From Streptomyces fuscichromogenes (GTDB lineage: Bacteria > Actinomycetota > Actinomycetes > Streptomycetales > Streptomycetaceae), in NCBI RefSeq assembly GCF_014645815.1, contig NZ_BMML01000044.1, positions 1 to 49,095 on the forward strand: a stretch of DNA of 49,095 nucleotides, read 5' to 3'. This document shows positions 41,155 to 49,095 of the stretch, in pieces. Below the pieces are notes generated by a model that did not search any database, was not told the origin of the DNA, and saw only the letters and a program-made list of their open reading frames with translations. Numbering within the stretch: position 1 is the first letter of the stretch; each line of letters opens with the position of its first letter. Both the position numbers and the translations under genes were made by a program.

Positions 41155-41259
41155 GTGAGATGCGCGACGAGCCTTTTCCAACGGGTGGCATGTCCGCGGC
41201 CCGCGTGCGGGCCGTCGGGTCGTAGGGCGACACGACTGCGACGGCCGGGGGCGGCAGCC

Positions 41260-41299
<40 letters not shown>

Positions 41300-41331
41300 T
41301 TGCTGTGACGGTGGGCCCGGGTGCGGGCGGG

Positions 41332-41571
41332 ATGCGGGTGGTGCCCGATCGCGTCGAGGGGATGGGGCTTCAGGCCCTGACCTCGGATTACCGCCGGATC
41401 ATGGAGATCGTGGCGGGGGCGGACGGTCCGGTGACGGCCAAGGACGTCGCCCTCGCGCTGGGCCGGGAGACGACTCCGGCGAAGATCGAGCCGGTCCGGG
41501 GCCAGCTGCGCAGACTCTCCGACCGGGGCTGGCTCGTCCGCACCGCATCGGGCCGCTACCGACCATGCTGA
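41332..41571 (+). CDS. Possible winged-helix fragment or small protein
   Basis: About 79 residues if started at ATG 41332. YRRIMEIVAGADGPVTAKDVALALG and KIEPVRGQLRRLSDRGWLVR look like a compact winged-helix DNA-binding unit. The open frame continues upstream through the Pro-Glu repeat, so it may be the tail of a larger broken protein; GTG codons at 41305 and 41311 are also possible starts. No strong ribosome site. It lies 73 nt before an IS5 transposase, perhaps as unrelated debris. Confidence 0.4.
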   Translation: MRVVPDRVEGMGLQALTSDYRRIMEIVAGADGPVTAKDVALALGRETTPAKIEPVRGQLRRLSDRGWLVRTASGRYRPC

Positions 41572-41644
41572 CCAGCGGTGTCGGCGGCCGGACGGGCCGA
41601 TTCCTGCCGTAACGCGAGGGCCCCCGGCGGGAGTTGGTTGATGT

Positions 41645-42478
41645 GTGACGAAAAACCAGCCCGCCGAGGGCGCTCAGGAAGTTGTCTACCAGGTCCGCCT
41701 CCCGCTGTCGAAGCGGACCATCGACCTCGTCGCCGGCCTGATACGCCGGCGCCGGAACCAGATGCGCTCGCCCTGGCGCAAGGCCGAACCCGGCCTGCAG
41801 GCCGTCATCGTGCTCGCCGTCCTGCGTCACGACCAGCGCCTGGCCGACATGGCCGGCGGCAACGGTGTCGGGGAGTCCACCGTCCGCCGCTGGGTGAAGG
41901 AAGTCGTGAAGCTGCTGGCCGCCCGGTCCCCGCGCCTGGACCGGGCGTTGAAGAAGACCGCCCGCAGCGGCGGGGTCGTGGTCCTCCTCGACGGCACCCT
42001 GATCCGCACCCACCGCCGCACCGGGAAGGACGACCGGAAGAACTACTCAGGCAAGCACAAGGCCCATGGCCTGCTGTTTCTCGCACTGACCGATGAGAAG
42101 GGCAACCTGATCTGGATCTCCGCGGCCAGGCCCGGCCGGTCCAGCGAGATCACCACCGCCCGCCACAACAAGATCACCGAACACCTGCGGGAAGCCGGCC
42201 TCGGCGCCCTGGCCGACATCGGCTTCGTCGGCCTCGACGACAAACCCGACGACGACCCGGTGATCATCACCGGCCGCAAGGCCACCCGCAACCACCAGCT
42301 GACCGCCGCCGAGAAGGAAGCGAACCGCCTGGTCAGCCGCGAACGCGCCGCCAACGAACACGGCTTCGCGAACCTCAGGAACTGGCGGATCCTGACCAAG
42401 CTCCGCACCGACACCCGGCAGGCCACCACGCTCCTGCGGGCCCTGCTCGTCCTGGCGAACAGCGAAGTACAGCGGTAA
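41645..42478 (+). CDS. IS5-family transposase (DDE_4 type), apparently intact
   Basis: 277 residues from GTG 41645. An N-terminal helix-turn-helix (LRHDQRLADMAGGNGVGESTVRRWVKEVV) is followed by the DDE core: VVLLDGTLI (first Asp), YSGKHKAHG, ADIGFVGLDD (second Asp) and NEHGFANLRNWRIL (Glu). Full length for the group, no frameshift. A GGGGCG...CGCCCC hairpin (42485-42504) follows the stop. It may be a functional single-ORF element; terminal repeats were not resolved. Confidence 0.88.
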   Translation: MTKNQPAEGAQEVVYQVRLPLSKRTIDLVAGLIRRRRNQMRSPWRKAEPGLQAVIVLAVLRHDQRLADMAGGNGVGESTVRRWVKEVVKLLAARSPRLDRALKKTARSGGVVVLLDGTLIRTHRRTGKDDRKNYSGKHKAHGLLFLALTDEKGNLIWISAARPGRSSEITTARHNKITEHLREAGLGALADIGFVGLDDKPDDDPVIITGRKATRNHQLTAAEKEANRLVSRERAANEHGFANLRNWRILTKLRTDTRQATTLLRALLVLANSEVQR

Positions 42479-42579
42479 CGAGACGGGGCGGACGATCTCG
42501 CCCCGACGATCACGCCACCTGCCAGCGTGAGGGCCTCATCGACACATCACACCAGCCCCACTGAACTGCGGAAACGAGC

Positions 42580-43464
42580 TTGGCGGAGTCTCACGGGGAG
42601 ATCTCCGCTCATCTCGCCGAGGTCTACGGGGCGGAGGTGTCCAAGCAGACCATCTCCACCATCACCGACAAGGTCATGGACGGCATGGCCGAATGGCAGA
42701 ACCGGCCACTCGACCGCGTCTACCCCGTTCTGTTCGTGGACGCCATCAACGTCAAGATCAGGGATGGGAAGGTCGCGAACCGCCCGATATACGTGGTGAT
42801 GGCGGTGACCGTGGACGGCACTCGCGACATCCTCGGCATCTGGGCCGGCGACGGCGGCGAGGGCGCCAAGTACTGGCTGCATGTGTTCACCGAGCTGAAG
42901 AACCGCGGCCTGGACGACGTACTGATGCTGGTCTGTGACGGGCTCAAGGGCCTGCCCGAGGCCGTGGAGACCGTCTGGCCCCGCACGATTGTCCAGACGT
43001 GCGTGGTTCACCTGCTGCGCAACTCGTTCCGTTACGCGGCTCGCCAGGACTGGGACAAGGTCGCCAAGGCGCTCAGGCCCGTCTACACCGCCCCCAGCGA
43101 GGACGCGGCGACGGAACGGTTCGGGGAGTTCCAGGAAGCCTGGGGCCGGAAGTATCCGGCGATCATCAAGCTGTGGGAGAACGCCTGGGCCGAGTTCGTC
43201 CCCTTCCTCTCCTTCGACGTCGAGATCCGCAAGGTCATCTGCAGCACGAACGCGATCGAGAGCGTCAATGCCCGCATCCGCAGGGCCGTCCGCGCTCGCG
43301 GTCACTTCCCCAACGAGGCCGCCGCGTTGAAGTGCATCTACATGGCCCTGATGAGCCTGGACCCGACCGGCAAGGGCCGCAAGCGGTGGACCATGCGCTG
43401 GAAGGCGCCCCTGAACGCCTTCCAGATCGCCTTCGAAGGCCGCCTGACCCCGAACAACAACTGA
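42580..43464 (+). pseudogene. IS256-family transposase, 5'-truncated
   Basis: 294 codons covering the C-terminal three quarters of a Mutator-type transposase. Family sequence begins at HGEISAHLAEVYGAEVSKQT; PVLFVDAINVKIRDG carries the first catalytic Asp, LMLVCDGLKGLPEA the second, and STNAIESVNARIRR the Glu. The C-terminus is complete. The N-terminal DNA-binding part is absent, with foreign sequence right up to 42580, so it is not expected to be active. Confidence 0.85.
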
Positions 43465-43558
43465 CACCTCAACAACCAAGATCAGCCGTTAAGTTGACAC
43501 GCCCACCCCGGCAGACTCCTCAGCCTCCCGGACGTCCGCGTGTCTCTTCTCATCACAG

Positions 43559-44023
43559 TTATGGAGCCGTGCATGGTGCTGGGCGCAGCGCATTCGCATC
43601 TGTCTCCAGCCACCGCAGTAGGTCCGGATCGTGATCGGCGGGGTTCAGCGATCCGATCACGGAACTCGTGATCTTCTCCAGGACGCCGGGGCCTTGACGC
43701 ACCACCTCATGTGCCATGGGGGTCAGTTGGATATCGGGCGTGCGACGGTCCCGTTCGCTGACCTGGAGAGTGATGAAATTTCGGTTGTGGAGGCGAGAGA
43801 GAAGTCGACTGGTGGCGGAGGAACTCAGACCGATCGACCGGGCAACGGCGCGTACCTGGTATTCAGTGGTCGTTGCGCCCCCTTCGAGCGCAGCGAGAGC
43901 GTAGTACTCACGAGTGCTGATCCCGAATTCTCTCTGCAGTTTCCTTTCGATCCGTGACGCGACCTGCTGGTGCAGGCCATCGAGGATTCTCCAGCGTCGG
44001 CTGAGCGATGTGGATGCGTTCAT
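43559..44023 (-). CDS. MarR-family transcriptional regulator
   Basis: 154 residues. A helical dimerisation start (SRRWRILDGLHQQVASRIERKLQREFGIS) is followed by the winged helix (YQVRAVARSIGLSSSATSRLLSRLHNRNFITLQVSERDRRTPDIQLTPMAHEVV), including the characteristic D-x-R wing. ATG 44023 has AGGAG 3-8 nt upstream; the longer frame to 44377 has no support. No obvious partner gene is divergent from it. MarR proteins respond to phenolics, drugs or oxidants; the effector is unknown. Confidence 0.88.
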   Translation of the reverse strand: MNASTSLSRRWRILDGLHQQVASRIERKLQREFGISTREYYALAALEGGATTTEYQVRAVARSIGLSSSATSRLLSRLHNRNFITLQVSERDRRTPDIQLTPMAHEVVRQGPGVLEKITSSVIGSLNPADHDPDLLRWLETDANALRPAPCTAP

Positions 44024-44425
44024 GGTGCTCCTGACTGGACAGAAGAGGAACGGGCCGGTACGGAGTCGCGGCTTCTCCTCGCAGAACTCTCGGTGGGGAG
44101 GACCGCAAAGCACAGCAACGCGTGACACGGGGCTACGATCCAGCGAATTTGGCGTGGCAGGCAGGTTGGCGCGGTTGCCCTGACGATAACCTCTCGTAGC
44201 CCATGCCGTGGTGCGGGGAAACACAGACGGATTCACTGTCCGGGAGAGCGCTGTTTCGTCGACAGCAGCTGGCAGCGTCATGGTGTGAAGGCCCTGCTTC
44301 TGTGCTGCACCGGCGGTTCGTTCATCGGGGCGTGACTCGCTGGCCTCTAAATCGTCCGGTTCTCGGTCTAGGAGCACCGATCCTAGACCGAGAACCAGTG
44401 CCGAAAGAGGGAATCTTTTCCATCT
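44024..44425. other. MarR upstream region, no gene
   Basis: No supported coding sequence in 400 nt. It contains the perfect dyad at 44358-44396 and otherwise unassigned sequence, with transposase debris to its right. Confidence 0.4.
44358..44396. repeat. Perfect inverted repeat, 16-bp arms
   Basis: GGTTCTCGGTCTAGGA (44358-44373) and TCCTAGACCGAGAACC (44381-44396) are exact complements around GCACCGA. No T-tract follows on either strand. It could be an operator, an IS end or a terminator; it is 335 nt from the MarR start. Confidence 0.75.
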
Positions 44426-45085
44426 TCAGCCTGAGGTGGCGTGATGCAGGCACGGTATTTCTTGTGGGCAGGGCAGGGGACGCCGGCCTAGAGCGTCGAT
44501 GGCGCCGTTCTCGCGGGCTGTCCGGACGTCGTGGACGGCTCCGGGCAAGGCGGGTGACGCCCACAGCAGACGGCTGGCAGGACCGTCGATAACCTGCACG
44601 GTCATCCCCTGTTCTGGGTGCTTGCCGGAATACGAGGGCTGATCTGCGGCGCTCCGGTCAGTGGGCAGGAGGGTGCCGTTCAGCAGGACGTATGCCTTTG
44701 CCGAAGCCGTCCGGGCTGCCTCGGCCAGGACCGGGGCGAGTGAGGCCGGGAGGGTCGACGGCTTCGGTGACATAGCGGTAGGCGGTGGTGGTGCCGAACC
44801 CGGTCGCGAGCTGAGGGTAGGGGTGGCCGTTGCGGAGGTGGGCGAGGGTGAGCAGGGTCTGTCGGCCAGTGTTCAGGCGCCGGCGGGTGCCCTGCACGCG
44901 GCGGTGTTCCCACAGTGGAGTGGTGAGGAAGCACGGTGCAAATCCGGCCCGGACGGGTAGAAAAACACACGAAGCCACTGGTAGAGACTTCACCTTGGTC
45001 GAAAACGCCTCTGTTAAGGGCTTCACCACTCTGCCAGCCCAACTGCCCGATCGCTCAGTCAGGTTGGAAAAGGCGCAGTGACGCA
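44426..45085 (-). mobile_element. IS5-type transposase remnant, frameshifted
   Basis: Leftward reading shows TGRQTLLTLAHLRNGHPYPQL and GTTTAYRYVTEAVD (helix-turn-helix region). After a frameshift near 44760 come AKAYVLLNGTLLPTDR, YSGKHPEQGMTVQVID and RLLWASPALPGAVHDVRTAREN. The catalytic D is changed to N in LLNGTLL, and the C-terminal third is missing. A dead relative of the DDE_4 elements. Confidence 0.75.
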
Positions 45086-45214
45086 CTCCTCCTGCCAGTT
45101 TTGACCACAGGGGGCTTGATTATTCCCGGTGCGGGAGAAGTACCACGATGTAGCCACTGCGGCTAGTTGGCGGGCAGGTGCTTCCGTGGTGCTGCTCTGG
45201 ATACTCAGGCTGCT

Positions 45215-45955
45215 TCAGCCCTGGACCGTCGGGCGGATGGACATCTCGCCGATTTCGACATCGTGGGGTTGTTCGATGGCGAACGCAATTGCACGGGCTA
45301 TGGCATCGGGTGACAGTCCGAACTCGTCCATGCCTCGACGAATTTCCTTGCGGATATCAGGGTCGTCGATACCCACGTCGAGTTCGGTCCTGACGTATCC
45401 CGGAGATATCTGTGTCTGGCGAATTACGCCATCGGTCGACTCTTTTCGCAGGGTCTCGAGGATGGCGCGAACGGCGTTTTTAGTCCCGGCATACACAGCC
45501 ATGGTCGGTGCGTAGCCCAGCCCTGCCGTGGAGACCGTTGTCACGAAGTGTCCCTGGCCCTGTCGGCGGAACGCCGGCAGGGCTGCGGCAATCCCGTGGA
45601 GTACGCCTCGAAGGTTCACGTCGATCATTGCGTCCCAGGCGTCAATGTCGATTTGGGTCATCGGGCCGAGCTTGCTCACGCCAGCGTTGTTGACCATGAC
45701 GTCGAGCCTCCCGTACTCCTCTACAGCAGCCGCTACGAATTGCTGTAGATCCTCGCGGTTGGTGACGTCGACCTTGCAGGTGAGCGCGGTGCCGCCAGCT
45801 TGCCGGATGGACTCGGCAAGCTCGTCGAGCCGCGCGGTGCGTCGGGCGCCCAGTACAACCGTTGCGCCGCGTTCGGCCAACAGGCGGGCCGTCGCCTCGC
45901 CGATACCAGCGCTCGCGCCGGTGATCGCAACGACCTTGTCGTAGGAGGAAGGCAT
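45215..45955 (-). CDS. Short-chain dehydrogenase/reductase (TetR-linked)
   Basis: 246 residues, classical SDR. TGASAGIG (12-19) binds the cofactor, ARRTARLDEL suggests NADP(H), NNAG lies in VMVNNAGVSKLG, and S...Y-x-x-x-K occurs as VSTAG followed by VYAGTKNA. The PGYVRTEL segment is typical. ATG 45955 follows GAGAGGAG. It is divergent from the TetR gene across three palindromic operators, so it is almost certainly its target. The substrate is unknown; relatives act on xenobiotic alcohols or ketones. Confidence 0.92.
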   Translation of the reverse strand: MPSSYDKVVAITGASAGIGEATARLLAERGATVVLGARRTARLDELAESIRQAGGTALTCKVDVTNREDLQQFVAAAVEEYGRLDVMVNNAGVSKLGPMTQIDIDAWDAMIDVNLRGVLHGIAAALPAFRRQGQGHFVTTVSTAGLGYAPTMAVYAGTKNAVRAILETLRKESTDGVIRQTQISPGYVRTELDVGIDDPDIRKEIRRGMDEFGLSPDAIARAIAFAIEQPHDVEIGEMSIRPTVQG

Positions 45956-45974
45956 GACACTCCTCTCGCGTACT

Positions 45975-46053
45975 GTGGACATGTGTCCGCTTCAGTTCCC
46001 GTTGCGGACACGTGTCCGCTACGGTTCTCCGACCGTAGCGGACACGTGTCCGC
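45975..46053. promoter_or_regulatory. Three palindromic TetR operators
   Basis: GCGGACACGTGTCCGC is a perfect 16-bp palindrome and occurs exactly twice, at 46004-46019 and 46038-46053. A third, GTGGACATGTGTCCGC (45975-45990), differs at two positions. All lie between the divergent SDR and TetR starts, with 29- and 34-nt spacing. Confidence 0.88.
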
Positions 46054-46083
46054 TGTGCCAGTCCTTGCCGCCGAGGAGGCATG

Positions 46084-46632
46084 ATGGCCGCTTCCCGCCG
46101 CCCCGACGCCGCCGAATACCGGGCCCGTATCATCGGGGCCGCGCGGGAAGTGATCGCTGACTCTGACGACGTGAAACTCAACGCCATTGCCAAGCGCGCG
46201 GGTGTAGGTCAGGGCACCCTCTATCGCCACTTCCCCACCCGCGAGGCTCTTCTGGCCGAGGTGTACCGCTACGAAGTCGAAGAACTGGTAGCGACTGCAC
46301 CGGTACTTCTCGCCGAGCACGAACCCGTCAGGGCGCTGGCCCTGTGGCTTGACCGGGTCGCCGAGTACTCGCAAGTCAAGCGTGGAGTATTCGATGCGCT
46401 GGAGGTCGGGGTGTGGCAGCACCTCAGCGAACACAGCCTTGGGCCCATCGGCGACGCGCTGACCACGCTGCTCGACGCCGGCAAGTCTCGGGGAGCCATT
46501 CGGCACGATGTCGATGCCCGTGACGTCATCCTGCTACTCGGCTATCTGGCGCGCATCGACTCCAGCGAGTGGAACGAGCGGGCTCACCGTCTGCTCGTCG
46601 TCATTCTCGACGGGCTGCGCAGACACGACTGA
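46084..46632 (+). CDS. TetR/AcrR-family transcriptional regulator
   Basis: 182 residues. The N-terminal helix-turn-helix is DDVKLNAIAKRAGVGQGTLYRHFPTREALLAEVY; the ligand-binding domain follows (ALALWLDRVAEYSQVKRGVFDALEV onward). Start ATG 46084 is favoured over ATG 46081, because GAGGAGG leaves almost no spacing for the earlier codon. Divergent from the SDR gene and likely autoregulated through the palindromes at 45975-46053. Confidence 0.92.
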   Translation: MAASRRPDAAEYRARIIGAAREVIADSDDVKLNAIAKRAGVGQGTLYRHFPTREALLAEVYRYEVEELVATAPVLLAEHEPVRALALWLDRVAEYSQVKRGVFDALEVGVWQHLSEHSLGPIGDALTTLLDAGKSRGAIRHDVDARDVILLLGYLARIDSSEWNERAHRLLVVILDGLRRHD

Positions 46633-46928
46633 CTTGTACCTCTCAGACTCTGATCGTTTCACGTCTGCAGATGCAGTACCTCTCGCTTCTGGTGGCGATG
46701 CAGGTAGTCCCCTGACGTCCAACTGGGCAGCCGCAAAGGCACTTGCTCCGGGGGCCCCGGACTCCGCCGCGATCGCGTTCCATGAAGTGGTGTAGCCGGA
46801 CCGAGTCCTGGAACGCGCGGGTGTCTGCCCGGGGCGTGCATCCGTTGGCGGTGCATGCTCCCTGAACATGGGCAGGCCATCGCGCAAGTCTCCCTGGTGA
46901 ACGGGCAGTTCGACCGGAGGAGCACGCG
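46633..46928. other. Intergenic region, possible unidentified fragment
   Basis: No supported gene. A leftward frame (WNAIAAESGAPGASAFAAAQ and onward) has protein-like composition and may be the broken end of a lost gene, but I cannot name it. Confidence 0.3.
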
Positions 46929-47185
46929 ATGGCCTTGTCCCAGTCTGAGCTGATGCGGCTGCTTGAGTCACTACGTCGGGCCGATGGAGTTGAAGCAATC
47001 AGGGTGGTGTGCGAGCGCATTCTGCAGGAGCTGATCGAGGCCGAGGCCACCGAGGTGATCGGTGCCGCGCCGCGTGAACACTCCGAGGCGCGCACGACCT
47101 GGCGCAACGGCCACCGGGAGAGGCTGCTGACCACGCAGGCCGGCGACCTGGACCTGAAGATCCCGAAGGTGCGGAGCGGGTCGGT
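46929..47185 (+). mobile_element. IS256-family transposase N-terminal fragment
   Basis: From ATG 46929: the fragment contains RVVCERILQELIEAEATEVI, GAAPREHSEARTTWRNGHRE and TTQAGDLDLKIPKVRSGS, the conserved start of Mutator-type transposases. After KIPKVRSGS homology stops and the frame continues into unrelated sequence. Only about 85 family residues remain, without any catalytic residue. Confidence 0.75.
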
Positions 47186-47413
47186 TCACTCTCTGCGGGC
47201 GGCGGAGGTTGCCGCTGATCTTGCTGGTCATTACGTCGCAGGCGGGGTGGTCGCGGCAGGGCATCCGGTACTCGGTTGGGATCGCACCCCCGAACCACCA
47301 GCAGGCCTTGCCGCCATGCCCCAGCCTTCACTTGATCGCACGAATCCTGTTCGGCGAGTGATCGACAGACGGATGGCGTCTCAACGAAACTGCCCAGAGC
47401 GGAAACTTCAAGC

Positions 47414-48703
47414 TCAGAGATAGTGGGTGAGCTCGGCGAGAGCCCTCTCAATCTCACCGAATGCGTCGACAGCGGCGTAATCGGCCGCCAAGCGCCGGGC
47501 GTTATTCCGGTAGGACGCGGTAGCTACGACCTCCTCGACGGCCTTGCGTATCTCGGCGGGAGCCGCCCGTTGGCTGGCGAGATTCACGGCCGCACCGGTG
47601 GCGGCCAGTCTCACATTGCTCTCCAGTTTCTCCTCGCTGAGACCCGCGGCCACCATCGGCACGCCATTGCGCAGAGACTGCTGAACGGCGCCGAAGCCGC
47701 CGTTCGTCACGAAGACGTCCGCGTGCGGCAGCAGCTCGTCGAATGGCACAAACTCCGTCACACGTGCGTTGGCCGGCACGTTGCGGACTTCCCCCGGGCG
47801 GCCAGTGGCCGCAATCACCAGGCCGGGGAAGCTTGCCAGGCCGTCCAAAGCCGGCTCGATCAGCTCACCAAAGTCTTGGTTGGCGATCGTGCCCTGGGTT
47901 ACCACTACGACGCGCTCGGCGGCCTCCACCTCCGGCCACCACTCCGGGAGCTCACCCCCGGCGTCGGCCGGGGGTAGCGTTCCGATGAAGCGCACATGCG
48001 CAGGGGTGTCGCTGCGCATGTAGCTGAGTTCCTCCACGGACATCTGGAGAAACAGGTCCGCATTGAGAACAGGGGAGTCCAGGAAGAAGGGAATTTCGGC
48101 GGCAGTGACACCGAGCTCAGCAAGGGTCTGCTCGAAAAGTCCCTGCGCGGGTCCGAGCAGTTGCTCCTGCATGAAGGCGTTCGCTTCCCGGTGGCGTGCA
48201 CGGCCTTCTTCGCTGCTGTCCGGTGCCAGACCCATGCCGAACGGTGCCGTGTCGACGCTCGACAGTGTGAAGGCGACGGGGCCGAGTCCGATCGTGGCCG
48301 CCGGGCGCGGCCCAGGAGCCCCAAGCAAGGAGGGCGCCGCACCAAGGAATGCCGTCTCGTATATCAAGACCACCGGTTCGTCCCCGGCTTCCGCGAGGAT
48401 GCGCTGGACATCGCGGAACTGAGGTGCCACCGCCTTGACGAAAATGTTACGCATATCCCACGCGAACCGCTCTGGTCCTGCGGGTATCGCCAGCCGCTCC
48501 GGCTCGGCGTGCGCCTGCTCCACGTCGATCCCGGCTTCCCCGGTGAACGCCTCGTACCGGACATTCTCACCTGCCATCGGGCGGAACTGCTCATGACTCA
48601 GCAACGTCACGTCATGCCCACGGCCGGCCAGAAACGCAGCTACTCGCTTCAGCGGGGCGAAGTGCCCGTAAACCGGTGAAGCGGCCACCAGAATCCTGCT
48701 CAA
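47414..48703 (-). CDS. MGT-type glycosyltransferase (GT1 family)
   Basis: 429 residues. RILVAASPVYGHFAPLKRVAAFL is the acceptor-domain start of macrolide-type glycosyltransferases; VVVVTQGTIANQDFGELI opens the nucleotide-sugar domain, and DVFVTNGGFGAVQQSL...GVPMVAAGLSEEKLESNVRLAATGAAVNL is the donor-binding signature, with N-G-G in place of the usual H-G-G. The likely start is TTG 48703, six nt after GAGGAG; a longer frame to 48745 reads through the ribosome site. No deoxysugar genes are nearby. MGT enzymes often glucosylate and inactivate macrolides or other natural products, so self-protection or detoxification is plausible. The 3' neighbour is an IS256 fragment. Confidence 0.88.
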   Translation of the reverse strand: MSRILVAASPVYGHFAPLKRVAAFLAGRGHDVTLLSHEQFRPMAGENVRYEAFTGEAGIDVEQAHAEPERLAIPAGPERFAWDMRNIFVKAVAPQFRDVQRILAEAGDEPVVLIYETAFLGAAPSLLGAPGPRPAATIGLGPVAFTLSSVDTAPFGMGLAPDSSEEGRARHREANAFMQEQLLGPAQGLFEQTLAELGVTAAEIPFFLDSPVLNADLFLQMSVEELSYMRSDTPAHVRFIGTLPPADAGGELPEWWPEVEAAERVVVVTQGTIANQDFGELIEPALDGLASFPGLVIAATGRPGEVRNVPANARVTEFVPFDELLPHADVFVTNGGFGAVQQSLRNGVPMVAAGLSEEKLESNVRLAATGAAVNLASQRAAPAEIRKAVEEVVATASYRNNARRLAADYAAVDAFGEIERALAELTHYL

Positions 48704-49095
48704 GCAACGCTCCTCGTCCAAGCGACGGCGGGCGGACCTTTGCAAGACGCCCGAGTGTCTAGTGTCTAGTCAAGACACGAAGGAGGACCTCGAAAGAGTT
48801 CACCAGCATGGCGGACTCTCAAACGAGAGGTGGTCACCAGCCCGCTGCAGTTGTCGGTGACGACCAGCTGCGCGTTGTCCAGGCTGCGGGCCGTAAGAGC
48901 TCGTAACACGATCATGTGACTCAGCCCGGGTAGTCGTGTCGTGGTGGAGCGTGGGAGCGTGGCCCTGGATCGTGGGCTATGGCCTGTGTGGGGAAGCGGG
49001 ACTGGATGTTGTCGGCAACGGCTGAATTTGGGTTCTGGATCACTTTTGGTGCTGGCTCGGCCGAAGGTCACCGTCCGTGCCGGACGCGGCTCCTG
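48704..49095. other. Glycosyltransferase upstream region to window end
   Basis: No gene I can support. It includes the dyad at 48755-48778 and otherwise unassigned sequence; open frames on the minus strand lack start signals. Confidence 0.4.
48755..48778. promoter_or_regulatory. Putative operator upstream of the glycosyltransferase
   Basis: GTGTCTA occurs twice in tandem (48755-48761, 48762-48768), and the second copy forms the dyad GTGTCT-AGTCA-AGACAC (48762-48778). It sits 52-75 nt upstream of the TTG start, a promoter-proximal position. TetR- or MarR-type control is suggested. Confidence 0.55.

Noticed and set aside
48766..49071. A 101-codon leftward frame at the right edge as a real gene.
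   Set aside because: No ribosome site, low-complexity basic composition, and it overlaps the glycosyltransferase operator.

Overview
The window reads as actinomycete DNA, most likely Streptomyces: uniformly high GC, frequent GTG/TTG starts, an ESX-type (type VII) secretion locus, a giant NRPS gene, and many IS1634-, IS5-, IS256- and IS1380-type transposase genes and remnants. No rRNA, tRNA, CRISPR array or phage-type integrase was seen.

Layout. (1) 1-8.7 kb: part of a type VII secretion locus: two small WXG100-like proteins (95-388 and 6735-7028), an associated protein (385-1059), an EccC/EssC ATPase (2239-6651) and a signal-peptide/LysM-like membrane protein (7230-8657), with an unrelated nitroreductase (1423-2013) in the middle. 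EccB, EccD, EccE and mycosin are not in view. (2) 8.9-14.5 kb: an IS1634-like element with a frameshifted transposase, a secreted-repeat lipoprotein, an internally deleted IS1380 remnant and a decayed EamA-type transporter gene. (3) 14.5-18.5 kb: a tight four-gene operon: amidohydrolase, YcaC-like isochorismatase-fold hydrolase, DoxX, and a DUF1275/YoaK-type membrane protein. (4) 18.6-19.3 kb: IS256 remnant. (5) 19.8-36.1 kb: a biosynthetic cluster. A 4542-residue four-module NRPS (C-A-T, C-A-T, C-A-T, C-A-T-TE) is followed by a Rossmann-fold dehydrogenase-like gene and a gene of unrecognised family that may have a PLP fold-type II core. Adenylation motifs read by eye give Ser, an unassigned residue, Thr, and an unassigned (perhaps aromatic or hydrophobic) residue. 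The condensation domains directly downstream of the Ser and Thr modules share an atypical lineage like those linked to Ser/Thr dehydration, so a dehydroalanine/dehydrobutyrine-containing peptide is the working prediction. (6) 36.3-37.8 kb: divergent HxlR regulator and short-chain dehydrogenase around a perfect 16-bp inverted repeat. (7) 37.9-45.1 kb: transposon-rich zone with a second IS1634-like element, a second secreted-repeat lipoprotein, an intact IS5 transposase, a truncated IS256 transposase, a MarR regulator and IS5 debris. (8) 45.2-48.7 kb: divergent SDR/TetR pair around three operator palindromes, another IS256 fragment, and an MGT-type glycosyltransferase.

A 77-bp sequence at the left edge (1-77) recurs with one mismatch at 41078-41154, so almost the whole window, including the ESX locus and the NRPS cluster, lies between direct repeats about 41 kb apart. 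The best candidate for something undescribed is the NRPS plus its two downstream enzymes (19810-36126). All functional calls come from reading motifs, without database searches.
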